Source: Gnetum montanum (Eukaryota; Streptophyta; Gnetopsida; Gnetales; Gnetaceae). From it: a DNA stretch of 64,000 bases. Both the position numbers and the translations under genes were made by a program. The stretch spans positions 758,259 through 822,258 of the forward strand of contig MNCI01010074.1 in assembly GCA_015680685.1 (NCBI GenBank). Direction: 5' to 3'. This document shows positions 50,801 to 60,960 of the stretch, piece after piece; the first letter of the stretch is position 1, and the number at the start of each line of letters is the position of its first letter. Below the pieces are notes generated by a model. It was not told where the DNA came from. It saw nothing but the letters and a program-made list of their open reading frames with translations, and ran no database searches.

Positions 50801-53800
50801 GTCGTATTCACAAAATAGGTTGTTCTTGCAGGTTCTTTGCTAATTTCACAAGACAGGTTGTTCTTGCAGGTTCATTGTATTTATAAGATAGGTTGTTCTT
50901 GTGTGTTCTTTATTGTTTTTGCAATACAAATTGTTCATGCAAGTTTGTTCCCAATTCCACAAAACAAATTATTCTTGTGGGATCATCGCAGTTTTGCAGT
51001 ACATATTGTCCTTGTGAATTTGTTGTTCAGATGTATTCTAATGCACATTTTCAGGTGGAATTTAAATTAAGGGGGTGTATTCCCAAGCTGATCCCTCATG
51101 TTGACATTGAGGGGGTGATTGTTAGATAGATAACAATGGCAACAATATTAGCCATTAGACCTTGGCACAAGTTTCTAAGCAATTAGAAAACATGTCTAAA
51201 TTTAATGAACCTTGCATTAGCTTGAAAGAAATTGCATGCATAAATTGAGATGAAAGATAATGAAATTGACTGAGTGTTTGCCCTGATTTGGTAGGGGCTC
51301 AGAACTTACTCTTAGTTTCTCGCCTTTCATGATAGCTTCGAATGTGTGGTTGGTTTTGTTTTCGTTATCCACTGCTAATTTTTGTTTCTAAAAGTAGAAT
51401 CTGTTATTGTTGATGGGCCCTCACAGAAACATAAAGAGACAATAAAGAGTGATTTTCATAAAAGAATTGATTTTCAAAACAAATCACATTTTGTGAGACA
51501 TGAACTCATTTGATTTGAATATAATAACACCAAAAACCTTTTTGATGTACTGCATGTCCAAGAAAAGCACATTTGGTAGATTGAGCTAAAGAGTTATTCT
51601 ATTCCATAGGAGAAAGATAAAGAAAACAAACATACCCAAATGTATTTAATAAAATATAATCTGGCTGCTTTTGAAATAAAGAAATTATAGACTTTCATTC
51701 CCAAGTTTTTCAAAAATTTGACGATTAATCAGGAAACTAGCAATTCGAACAGCGTATCCCAAAAGGCTGGAGAAACAGATGCAGCAAGAAGAAGAGTTCA
51801 AGTGACATCTAAAATGTGCCTGTCCTTCTGCTCAGCAACACCATTCTACTGAGGAGTATGGGAACAAGAATTTTGAGAGATACTTCCTTTTGTAGAAACT
51901 TCTGAAACTCATTTGAGGTATATTCTCCCATGGGTTTCAAATTGATTTTCTACCATAGACATAAAAGATTTAAATATAAAAAAACCTTCTGATTTGGCAT
52001 GCAAGAAAATAGACCCATATAAATCACTAAAATCCTCAATAAGAGTCACACAAAATATATAACCAGAAGAAGAAATAAGTGAACTAATTCAAAAGGTGGA
52101 GTGGAATGATGCGGACTGTAAGAAAAAGAAAGGGTTTTGTTTTTTTCTTTTCAAAAGCTCAAACAGACGAACTCTTACGAATAGCATTTTTATTGGCAAT
52201 CAAATCACATTTAAACATCACTGACATTTTTTTTTTTCGAATTTGGATGTCCTAGGATTTATTCAAATCACACTCATGAAAATCAGAAAAAGTTGGAGTC
52301 TTGACAGCGTTGGTAAGTAGTGAAGAGTCAACCATGCTTACGTCCCTTCCCAATCACTTTCCAGTTTCCAAGTACTAAACCAGACAACCAAAGGAGAAAA
52401 CGATACTTCATAATTGGTATCTACTAATTGAATGGCAAAAAGTAAAGTAATAGACAACTGAGGGACAAGAAAGACATCGTTAAGATTCAGGAAGTTTGAA
52501 CCAGGTTCACCAACACCGGTGATATCTAGACGTTTTCCATGTGCCATATTAACTGTACGACCATGAAAAGGAGATAAAAAATATAAATTATCAAGATAGG
52601 AGGTCATATTCTTGGATGCTCCAGAATCAATATCCGAGGATGTTGAAACAGATTTACCAGTTGATCCTATTGCACACAAGGCTGATTGAATCATTTGATG
52701 AATGCATTCAATGTTCACAGGAGAGACTGCAAATGACTGATTGCTAACAGATAGAGAACCAGAAGAAGAAGCTGAAGTTGAATCCACATTGGTGTGATAT
52801 GCCTTTGCAGCCATATTCTGAGGTGGATGCTTGCAGTCAGATATGATGTGTCTTCCTCTTTACAACAATTACAGACCTTTTTCATGCAGTCTCAAGCAAT
52901 GTGTCGATACTTCATACAAGAACAGCAATGTATAATCTGAGAAACTTAAGGTTAAGATGTACTACGAATTGTATGGCAGACTCTAATTTGCTGCTCTTCA
53001 CAACTAATTTCCTATAAGCATTCTTCTAAATTTGGTACTAGCTTTCTACTCATCAGACTGCCTTGAACAATTTCAAATTTATGTCTTAGTTTCATAAAAA
53101 ATTAATCTCTCGTAATCTTCTCTTGCAAATCTTGAACAACAGGCAAGGCTCCTTCTATAACTTTCTCATAAATAATTGAGTTATATTCAAGCCATAGATT
53201 CATAAAGCCAGAATAATACTCTTTAACATGCTTATTGCCCAGAGTAAATTCACTAATTTCAATACCCAAATTGTATTCCCAGGCATCGTTATCTTGGTAA
53301 TACATTTTCTTCAAAAATCTCCACATACCAGCGGCTGTTTTTTGCACCATTATCTTTTGGCTTTTCTTCAGCCCCATCGATGTAGCCCAATAATTCTTGG
53401 CCCATGATAAAACGTTTCAAGGTAAACTTGCATAGAAATAGTTTTTGCCATTAAAGTGAATAGGAATAGCAATAGTCTTAACTTGAGTATCCATTGAAAT
53501 AGGGAAAGTCAAAATAACACATCTTAAAAGGAAGAGATAAAGTTTCAAATCAAACACCAAAATCACTAACCAGAGAATGATAGCCAAAATTGCAATGTTG
53601 ATGCAACCGCACACCAAAAAATCTGAAATAGTCAACTAGAAGAAATGGCCGTTTATAAGACACCATTAAGGAAAGCTAGAAGGCATCGTCAATGACAACG
53701 ACAATCAAAGGCATAGATCTCCAAAGGAACATCTCTCAACGCCCTTATCAGCTGCCAAGACTTTGCTTCAATAACATGAAAAAAACCAAAACTACTGAAA

Positions 53801-55549
53801 TGCAAAAAGATTTTTACATATAGTACAGTTGAAATAAATCAACAGTTATACAGTGGGACCCATGGGACGCATGATCAATTGGCAATTAATGCCCTCCATT
53901 TAACAATAAAAGGGCATCACCCACAGATGAGATGAAGAAGGAATCCTTAAAGTAGCAACCCAATGGCACAAGGGTAAAAGCATTGGTAATGATGTTCAGT
54001 TGGTTAGCGTATCCAGGCTGCACCAACGGTGAAGGGGGGATCTAGCCATTGATTTGAACTGTAAAACTATCAGCAAATTCTGCATAGTTTGAGCCAGAAT
54101 TGATGCTTGAACCAAGAAACAAGCGTGGCAAGATAAATTTATTCTATTTTGCTTTAATGTCATCCATTAATATGACACTTCAGTCTGGCTCATTGATATC
54201 CTTTCTGTAGTTCCTGTTTTTCTAAGTTCATTCCATTCTAAGGAAGAAAAAAGACATTCGAATATATATTAAAGCAACTGTTATAGTTCAATTTAAGCAG
54301 CACATTATAGGGATTACCTCCAGTGAACTTGGGACAAATAACTATGGCGATTGAACATGATTCACAACTTTATCCACTTAAATCTTACATTTGCAAACCA
54401 AAAATAAAAACAAAGAGCTACTAGAATAAGCGTATAATACCAGGAATTAATGTCTTCAAAATTAAGCATGATTACACAATAAATACAGCAGAAGAAATTT
54501 GATTGGAGTTACTTACATGAATCCATCCAAGTGGAAACAAAGACCGATCATCCTGTACTTTGTATATTTCAGCCTCATTTACTGTGTTACACTAAGATAA
54601 ATCACAACAAATTGAGTGATTAACAAATTGAAAATAATCTGATTACTACAAATAAATAAAAGAGAAGGCATGTATGCCTCCTGATAAATAATCAAGCGTA
54701 TTTTAAACAAAATGTTCTAAGTAAAGCACAGCTTACTGAATCAGAAGTTGACTCTTGCTCCGGAATTATAAGTGTTGTCACAAAAAATGTACAAAGCTTC
54801 TATCAAACAAACATGCAGAATAAGCTGTTAAAGAGCTAAATGCACAAAATTTAGTTCCAACAGCAAGATTAGACCTACATCAAACAAAATCCAAATCTTA
54901 CAAGAGAACCAGCAAGGACACCACATGTCTCTAGATTCTTCTTAGTATTAGGCTTGGCAATCTTCAAAAAGTCATCCATCAATGCTGGAGACTACACATC
55001 GCTCATGAAACAGAAAGTACTAAATTACTTGGCAAGTACAACATTTGTTTAAGAGACAGTGTATGTTTAAGTTCTCCCAACACTTACAATTTGCATGTGT
55101 TTAAGATGTCCAAATGAAGGCAAATCGTCAGACCCATTTGAAGATGCATGTAATGGATCACTCTCAATTTCAGAAACTTCAACCTGAACACATAGCTCTG
55201 AAGGTAAAGTTTGAATACAAGAAATGACAGGTGAAGGGGGTTGTCTTGCAATCACAGAATGGTAGTTAGCATCAAATGAGTTTGCAGGTGACATTGTGAA
55301 AGAGAAGTCATCGTCCTGGAAATGCCTTGCAACAGAACTAAGAATACTCAGTAGCTAGGAGTTTCTGCAACACAATCTAATTAAGTAACAAAGAAACAAA
55401 TGGTAACTATGAAAAGCCGTAATTGAAATTTCAATGAAAACTATGTGTACACCTGATTTTTAATAAACACAACGTTAGGTACCATTGAAGAAATAAATAT
55501 ACCATGGTATATTGTCGGTACTCGAGCCAATTTCATCAGGATATTGTAC
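35811..55549 (-). CDS. AMSH-like deubiquitinase (JAMM/MPN metalloprotease), 3' part of gene
   Basis: AMSH proteins cut Lys63-linked ubiquitin chains at endosomes with ESCRT-III. Exons on the minus strand: 55549-55453 (candidate), 55315-55088, 54991-54902, 54799-54737, 54591-54517, 46060-45998, 36119-36067 and 35982-35811 (stop TAA). All have GT-AG sites and matching phases. The exons give LETCGVLAGSL (catalytic Glu; 54991 exon), VTTLIIPEQESTSDS, VQDDRSLFPLGWIH and then THPSQSCFMSSVD (46060 exon), which completes the JAMM motif HxHPx7SxxD. VMLPEAAAIVLAPTD follows, and CQQRGFHPH provides the structural zinc ligands. The protein ends FDVVDLRS, as in plant AMSH. The 228-base exon is Ser/Pro/Asp-rich linker. 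The two introns 46061-54516 and 36120-45997 are 8.5 and 9.9 kb and full of transposons. The N-terminal MIT-like exons were not found. All catalytic residues are present, so the gene looks functional. Confidence 0.9.
39145..42225 (-). pseudogene. LINE ORF2 (endonuclease, reverse transcriptase, zf-RVT)
   Basis: An endonuclease start is visible at about 42220-42070 (ILSWNCRGQG, then NEGCDVVCL). Reverse transcriptase segments follow at 40953-40470 (NKVLGHDGWPMEFF, LVGEHQVGFIRGC, CIKLDITN) and 40266-39991, where the catalytic YADD box reads YTND. The C-terminal zinc finger is at 39378-39145 (ITCPLC, then EHFIHPC). Frames change between blocks and stop codons occur, so ORF2 is dead. Confidence 0.82.
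42764..43511 (-). pseudogene. LINE ORF1 (DUF4283-like plus zinc knuckle)
   Basis: The minus strand shows a frame 43511-43120 with segments such as FVSEGVRPKM, NDRLLFPFKTEADRDCVL and EEPWFYGAWGLAL, typical of plant L1-type ORF1 (DUF4283). A second frame, 43069-42764, has LPLEFW near its start and CTTCAKGHSRKDC at its end, the zinc knuckle. Stops separate the two. Confidence 0.75.
43521..45125. other. AMSH-like intron sequence between LINE and SINE
   Basis: No gene or transposon domain was recognised. 43880-43910 holds a short palindrome around GAGGGGAGAAGTCTCCCCTA. 44196-44210 is a T run. Confidence 0.4.
45126..45320 (+). mobile_element. tRNA-derived SINE
   Basis: TTAGCTTAGTGGTAAGAG (A box) and ACACGTTCGATTCCAAC (B box, GTTCGATTCC) stand about 35 bases apart, as in a tRNA-type RNA polymerase III promoter. 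A body follows with CAACACTCAGTTACAGATTT and CTGTTTCAGTTTCATAATC. Related copies are at 62470 and 24205. The tRNA cloverleaf is not complete, so it is not a tRNA gene. Confidence 0.75.
45321..47186. other. AMSH-like intron, exon 46060-45998 and flanking sequence
   Basis: Apart from the 63-base AMSH-like exon (45998-46060) there is no recognised feature. The plus-strand frame 46414-46665 has no known motif. The sequence is AT-rich. Confidence 0.4.
47187..47692 (-). mobile_element. 5'-truncated LINE insertion with target duplication
   Basis: A GC-rich block of about 495 bases starts with a T run (47192-47205), the poly(A) tail of a minus-strand element. Flanks are TAGTG at 47187-47191 and TAGTG at 47688-47692, a target-site duplication. 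No coding domain remains, as expected for a 5'-truncated 3' end. The block is richer in GC than its AT-rich surroundings. Confidence 0.75.
47693..50614. other. AMSH-like intron sequence without recognised genes
   Basis: No domain was recognised on either strand. There is a 21-bp direct repeat ATTGTTATGTTTTGCTTAAA at 48233-48275 and a short GCT run at 49098-49110. Confidence 0.4.
50615..51035. repeat. 38-bp minisatellite
   Basis: About ten degenerate units with consensus TTCACAAGACAGGTTGTTCT followed by TGCAGGTTCATTGCTGTA run in succession. Unit length is close to 38 bases, with some units shortened. The array ends just before a purine stretch, ATTGAGGGGGTGA (51106-51118), that resembles a copia polypurine tract. 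Confidence 0.8.
51120..51430 (+). repeat. Possible copia LTR start
   Basis: TTGAGGGGGTGAT at 51107-51119 followed by TGTTAGATAG at 51120 resembles a polypurine tract and LTR start of a plus-strand Ty1/copia element. The LTR end and a second LTR were not found. The nearby copia coding region is on the other strand, so this would be a separate insertion. Confidence 0.35.
51450..53494 (-). pseudogene. Ty1/copia gag-protease-integrase region, decayed
   Basis: On the minus strand a gag begins with ATG at 53494 (MDTQVKTIAIPIHFNGKNYF). It continues with a UBN2-like gag segment (53377-53102), two zinc knuckles near 52905-52830 (the second CNYCKEEGHIISDC after correcting frame), an aspartic protease with DIDSGASKNMTS (about 52630-52595), and integrase with SHTPQ-stop-NGVAEQK (about 51870-51830). 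Frames change and stops occur. No reverse transcriptase was found after it, and no LTR pair. It lies in the 8.5-kb AMSH-like intron, antisense to nothing and parallel to the host gene. Confidence 0.8.
53495..54516. other. AMSH-like intron, no recognised feature
   Basis: This is the stretch between the copia gag start and the exon 54591-54517. No LTR, primer site or coding segment was recognised. Confidence 0.4.
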
Positions 55550-58249
55550 CTGGAACAGCTAACAGTCATAAACCGCAAACAAAAACCAGATGGTATACTA
55601 TTATTTTTATTCAGTGTATCAGAGTAGTCGTTGTCTTATATGACTGTAACATCAAAATGCAAGCTAGGTAACAACCAGTAGATAATAAGGCACAATGAAA
55701 TATAAATTTATAAGAATACCAAGTTTCTGATTAGAAAAGGGGCAAACCTATAGCAAATATTGAAATTTAGAATGAAAACTTAATTCAAATCTAACTTTTA
55801 TTATTAATGATAGCTTTTCCCTGAAAAAATTATGTGAAGCTTGCTGGTAACCGGTATTTTGCTAAACAGAAAAAACTACTATGCGGGGCTTACCCCACCT
55901 GTATGGCCAGATGGTCCTTCTAGCCCTTTTTGTTTTCTGCTTAAATAAAAAGTGAAATAAAAAGAAAACCAATTGAATCCCTGAAAATTGGAGCTATCAT
56001 TTCTGGGACAAACAATATAAATTCCACAAGAGAATTGAGGCTATGAATGTGATGATGAAAAGAGCATTGAATGTCAGTAGTAATAATGATAAAAATTCCA
56101 TTGAGAGAGGAGCTTCAGGGAAGACATTGTGAAAACTTCACTAGAACATCATTAGATCAGATTAAGAGAGTGATGCATGACTTTGAAATTTGTAGCTAAG
56201 CCAAGAATTGAAATGTTGCTTTCCTGGCTATTGAATCCCACGAACATTAGGGAATTATTATCAAAGCCATTGACTGGACCTCAACTCTGTGGCTGATATA
56301 AGCTACATACTGAACATAAATCTTGGACGGGTAATTGAGCTACGGCTTGGAGCATTGCTTTACTAACCATTTGTAGTCTGAATCATTTGTGCACTGTTAA
56401 CTGGATTAAAACTTTTAAATCACCTTCATTCTTGTATTCAATTCATGCCTGTTCAGTTTGTTATTAGTATGTTGATTGGTGATGAGAGTCAGGATTGCTA
56501 TTTATCATTCTCGTAGCTTGGTATCAAAGCCAGCTTGGTGATGGTGTTGATTTTTTGAAGGTTTACTGAAATCTAGCAGCCTCCTCGTATGTGTCCATGA
56601 CGCATCACCGTGACTTAAAGTTTGCACGAATACAAGATAATAAAATCTTTAACAGATCTCCCTTGCTTAGGCACCATCAAATTCTTGATGGTCTTTTAAT
56701 AGAACAATGTCTTGACAAACCTTGAATATCTGCTTTATTAAATGTCAATCTTTGATCAGAGATCTGTTCTTCACAACGTATTCTTGGCTCTCCTAATTCC
56801 ACCACGTAACGGTTACTTAAGTCTACTTGCCCTAACACCATTTTATTTAGCATCGTCTCCACATACAAGTGTATTTTATACACTTTCAAGCATGAGAGAC
56901 ACATCTATGAAAATATGGTAGAAATGATATAGCACGATCTACGAATTTTTTGGAAACTTTTCAGAAATGAAGTCTCAGAGCACAGTAATATCCCATTTGC
57001 AAAGATTCAACTATTCTACAAAAATCTGTTAGACTAGGTAAAATACGTTAATCGCTAGATGAACTCATGTATTTTATGGCCTACGTATAATGAAGTAACA
57101 GAGGGAATTAAAAAATTAATCTCTAGAAAAGCAATAGGTGCAATAATGAATTCAGCACATGTTTAGAAAATTATTAAAGAAAAGGTTTTAAAAGATGATA
57201 AAATGAAGCTTCAAATTTTTGGAAAAACATTAAAGGTCACATGCATGATGAAGCAGAACAGCTGTGTGCAGCTATTTCTATACCCATGAAACACTAATTA
57301 GTTGAGTAAAAATAAGATCAAACATTGCATTTGAGTTGAAACCAGAAGATAGAATAAGGTGCAGCATGAGGATAGAATATGCTGATTGTGCCTACTCTAA
57401 GTGGTAGAGGATGAGAAACATATATTATTGGAATATTTCAGATCAAACTTCTTTAGATGTAAATAGCAAATCTCAAGTAAAACTACACGAATATTCGATG
57501 CCTATATTGCACTTAGGATTTACAACTACAGATGTATTTTGTACAAACTAATTTGTATGATAGATCCTTCAGGTCTATACAGACATAATGAAACTATAGT
57601 GTATGTTTCTGTTTCAGAAACAATACGTGTTAAACAAGAGAAACAATTAGGAAGGGGGATGGTATTCCTACATCTAAGTCAGGATCTAAAATCTTAAAAC
57701 TATTTATCAATTTATTTCACCTCATCAAAGCATTGTTCCTCTCATTCTCAGAAACACGTAAAGATCCTCCATATTGTCAGTTAAGTACCTCGTATTGGAA
57801 TCTTGTTTCAACATTAGTTCAGCAATCTTTCATTCCATGGTTTTAAATACTTTTTTACACATTAAAATACTTTGTTCATTTAATATTTTCCATTCGTCAA
57901 TGTTTTTAGATATTTCTTATGTCGAATATCTGTCTACATCAAAATACAAAGATATGGCTAAATCAAATATTATCTGTCCATTTCATTTTTTTTTGTTTAA
58001 ATCTTTCATTGGACAATGTATCTTGTAGGAATTACATTGCACATTTTAAAATAACATGTATTAAGAATTTTCTCACTTTTGTCTACAACATTTTGGTAAT
58101 CCATATGATCACCTTCTGGGAAATCTGTACAGACTTGGTCGTACATCTCGTCTCTTCTTCAGAACATCAAGTATTGACACGAACAGATATTTTAACTCTG
58201 CCAAACTTTCTCATGCTGGGCTGAACCTTTCTGAACTTACAGAATCCTC
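55550..58249. other. Region upstream of the known AMSH-like exons
   Basis: Missing AMSH-like N-terminal exons were searched for by eye on the minus strand, and none could be supported. TGGTATCAAAGCC at 56519-56531 resembles a copia primer site (initiator tRNA-Met) on the plus strand, but no LTR end in CA precedes it directly. The rest is AT-rich with no readable gene. Confidence 0.4.
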
Positions 58250-58740
58250 ATCGACCTTCACATTTCTTATAATTATGATCTCATTCTTTTTTAAATACTG
58301 AAAGGTATACTAGTTGTTGCATAACCAGCCATCACTGCTTCCTTGCCTTCATCTTGGATTTCGGCCTATGACAAACATGGCAGTGAGCTATGCCATCTAG
58401 ACAACATCGTAAGAGATAATGATCGTGCATCTAGATGGAATCAGGACTTGATATCTTTTCTGGTGAGGAAATATCCCACAAACACACCATCCATAGCATA
58501 AGCATCCTACTTGCTTCTGTGCTCCTTTACGATATGAACATAGCATGGACACCCAAAGACTCGAAAATGTTAAAGATTTGGCTTACAACCCTGTCATTTC
58601 TCATACAGAGATTCCCCATTTCAACCAACTCCACCAATGCAGTTAAATAAATTTTGTGTTAACAGCTTCATCCCATAAGTTGTTAACACAACCCATATAC
58701 ATGATTGTTTTATTAAATCATTCAACTACACCATTTTGCT
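58250..58740 (-). pseudogene. Ty1/copia integrase fragment
   Basis: The minus strand begins QNGVVE at about 58738 and continues in changing frames with WDEAVNT, then FRVFGC-like and AYAMDGVFVGY-like segments and a QVLIPSRCTIIISYDVV segment. These are the C-terminal parts of a copia integrase. Several stops are present. It breaks off at about 58740, where a small LTR element begins. Confidence 0.7.
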
Positions 58741-58773
58741 AAATATATCATTGACTAAGCAACAGCCTGAATT

Positions 58774-59560
58774 AGTACCTTTTTCTCATCCACCTCATAG
58801 CCTTATCACTCTGAGTTGGATTCTATGACTTTGCTCCCATCCAGTTCATAGGCCTATCACATTGTGTAGGATTTCTTGACTCTGCTCTCTCTTTAGAAAA
58901 ATCAACTACCCAACAGCTATAAATTGGGGTGCTCAACCTCATTGTTTTCCAATGAGTCTTGCTCAGATCATTGTATTCTATTCATCATCATCATTGTACC
59001 AACAAAATGGGGTCACGGCTAAAAAAGTTCTTACTCGCCATTCGCCTGTATGAAGAGGAGCAAGATCTCTATTTATCTGCAATTTCTTCAAATCATCTTT
59101 AATTGTTTTCTCCCATGTTTTTTATTTTATTTTATCTTTTGGTCTTCCTTTCTGTGGCTTTTCTGGAACAAGAATGTAGCAACCTTTTTTTACAAGCACA
59201 TTATCTGATCTTCTTTACACATGCCCAAAGCATCTAAGACACCATTCCTATAACTTATCTAAAATAGAAGTCACTCCAAGTCTTCTTCAAATGTCTATAT
59301 TATGCAATTTATCTCTTCAAGTAACATTCAACATTCATTTAAACATTTGTGTTTCTGCCACACTGATTTGTTGTTCGTGCCTCTTTTGTACTACCCAATA
59401 TTCAACACCATGTAAGATAGCAAGCTTGATTGTTATCTTGTAAATTTTTTCCTTTAGTTTTATCTTGTAAATAGACCATTGTATTCTATTGCAGTAATAA
59501 ATGTTGTCCCTTTATCTACTTCATTAACTTGCTCTGTTCTCTGTGTTCTGTTCCTTCATT
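58774..59560 (+). repeat. LTR of a small copia-like element (plus), split by a LINE
   Basis: It matches, in reverse complement, the LTR at 60643-60960: CATAGCCTTATCACTCTGAG, TTTCTTGACTCTGCTCTCTC, GCTCAGATCATTGTATTCTA and CTGTGTTCTGTTCCTTCATT. The LTR is interrupted at 58983-59476 by an RTE-type LINE. A decayed primer site (TGCTTGGTTCC at about 59573) follows. Confidence 0.65.
58983..59476 (-). mobile_element. RTE-type LINE, 5'-truncated, with 14-bp target duplication
   Basis: CATTGTATTCTATT occurs at 58969-58982 and again at 59477-59490, flanking the insert. The minus strand translates, with stops, to the C-terminal part of an RTE-type reverse transcriptase: KLKGKIYKI, SVAETQMFK, RRLGVTSI, CFGHV and EKPQKGRPK. 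Two further copies lie at 19190 and 33530. Confidence 0.8.
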
Positions 59561-59576
59561 TTTATTTGGTTGATGC

Positions 59577-59945
59577 TTGGTTCCTACACGATGTGGCAGA
59601 GAGGAAATAGAAATTTTGTTGCTGGTTGGTAGGACAAGTACTCCATTTCATTTCATTTGCACAGGTGCTACAATGATCATGGTTTCTTTCCATTTATCAC
59701 ATTGTTGTTGCTGGTTTCTCTGTCTCAGGCTGTTTTTGCTGGTTTTACTTTATCTAACGGCAACACTCGTTGCAGTCCAGGTTCTGTTGCTGCACTGGAT
59801 TCCAAAGGTGGTGCAGGTGACATAGTCGCTGCTGAGATCAAAATGGCAACCTTGCAAGTGCACGTGCTAGATATGACAGGTTTTCACCAACATGGCGGCA
59901 TAAGGAGAGAGGGAAGAGCGTATCTTTCTTTTTCTCTTGGCCCAT
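59577..59945 (+). repeat. Inner region of the plus-strand small LTR element
   Basis: It is an inverted copy of 60240-60620: CTCCATTTCATTTCATTTGC, CAATGATCATGGTTTC, and TGTTGTTGCTGGTTT-like segments correspond. The open frames here (59577-59947) are probably chance; no domain was recognised. Confidence 0.55.
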
Positions 59946-60625
59946 AGCACTTTGGCTTTGTTCAATGCATTGGGCCACATTACTACAATAGAATACAATC
60001 ATACGAGCAAGTATCATTGAACAACATCAATGAAGATGAATACCTCAATTTATAGCTGTTGGGCAACTTATTTTTTTAAAGAGAGTAAGAGAAAATCCAA
60101 GAGTGGTAAGGCTATGAGCTAGATGGGAGCATAGTCATAAAATCCAACTCAGAGTGATAAGGTATGTGCAGGATGGAAGAAAATTACCAACTGCATGTTG
60201 TTGCTAAATCAATGATACACGGATGAAGCTATTTATAAGCAAGTTTCCAAACTTAACAATGTTCAAAACTTCGCATTAAACAAAGCAAAAGTGCCAAAAG
60301 GAAAACAAAGATATGCGCTTTTTTCTCTCCTTTGCTGCTGTGTTGGCGAAAACCCGTTGATTAAGCCACATTTGGCATGTGAACCTGCAAGGCTATCATT
60401 TTGATTTCAACAACAAAGACTGCAAACAGCGTTGCTGTAAAACCAGCAAGAACAACCTTAGGCAGTGAAAAACTAGCAACAACAATGCAGCAGGTGAAAA
60501 GGAACCACGATCACTGCATTGCCTATACAGATGAAATGAAATGGAGGACTTGTTTTACCAAGTAGCAAAATAATCTCTGTTTCCTCACTACTGCGTCACT
60601 AAATCACTTAGAATCAAACATGGAC

Positions 60626-60637
60626 GCTCTGATACCA
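60626..60637 (-). other. Copia-type primer binding site
   Basis: TGGTATCAGAGC on the minus strand is the standard primer site complementary to plant initiator tRNA-Met. It stands two bases from an LTR end reading TTTGTTTCA. Confidence 0.8.
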
Positions 60638-60846
60638 CATGAAACAAAGCAAAAATGAAAGAACAAAACACAAGAGCCGGAGAAAAACGTTAATTATTGC
60701 AACATAATACAATGATCTGAACAAGCCTCTCATTGGACAATAACAATGAAGGTGAGTAACCCACCTTGTAGTTGTTGGGAAGTAAATTTCTCCATGGAGA
60801 GAGTAAAGTCAAGAAATCCAGAAGTGATAAGGCTCTCAGATAAATT

Positions 60847-60893
60847 GGGGCCCGGGGTGGGGGGGGAGGGGGGGCGGGGGGCGCGGGGGGACG
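60847..60893 (+). repeat. G-rich tract inside an LTR
   Basis: Some 47 bases consist almost wholly of G with a few C, A and T, in runs of four to eight G. The related LTRs at 60100-60170 and 58790-58870 have ordinary sequence at the same place. Several G runs could form a G-quadruplex; a sequencing or assembly artefact is also possible. Confidence 0.8.
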
Positions 60894-60960
60894 CAGAATG
60901 ATAAGGCTATGAGAGGGACAGAAGAAAATTACCAATTACATGTTATTGCCAGGTCAAGAT

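Larger units (their letters stand above)
59950..60960 (-). mobile_element. Small LTR element (TRIM-like) on the minus strand
   Basis: Two related blocks in the same orientation, about 59960-60235 and 60643-60960, act as LTRs. They share ACAATGATC-like and GATAAGGCTATGAG, GAAGAAAATTACCAA and TTGTTGGGxAA blocks. Between them is only about 400 bases, without a coding domain. The primer site GCTCTGATACCA (minus TGGTATCAGAGC) is at 60626-60637. This layout fits a terminal-repeat retrotransposon in miniature, though old internal deletion of a copia element is equally possible. Confidence 0.55.

Noticed and set aside
56677-56904. Minus-strand frame of 75 residues next to a primer-site-like sequence
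   Set aside because: No recognised domain; the primer-like sequence is on the other strand, and no LTR ends next to it.
59577-59947. Two overlapping hydrophobic open frames (82 and 96 residues)
   Set aside because: They lie in the inner region of a small LTR element whose inverted copy at 60240-60620 does not keep these frames.
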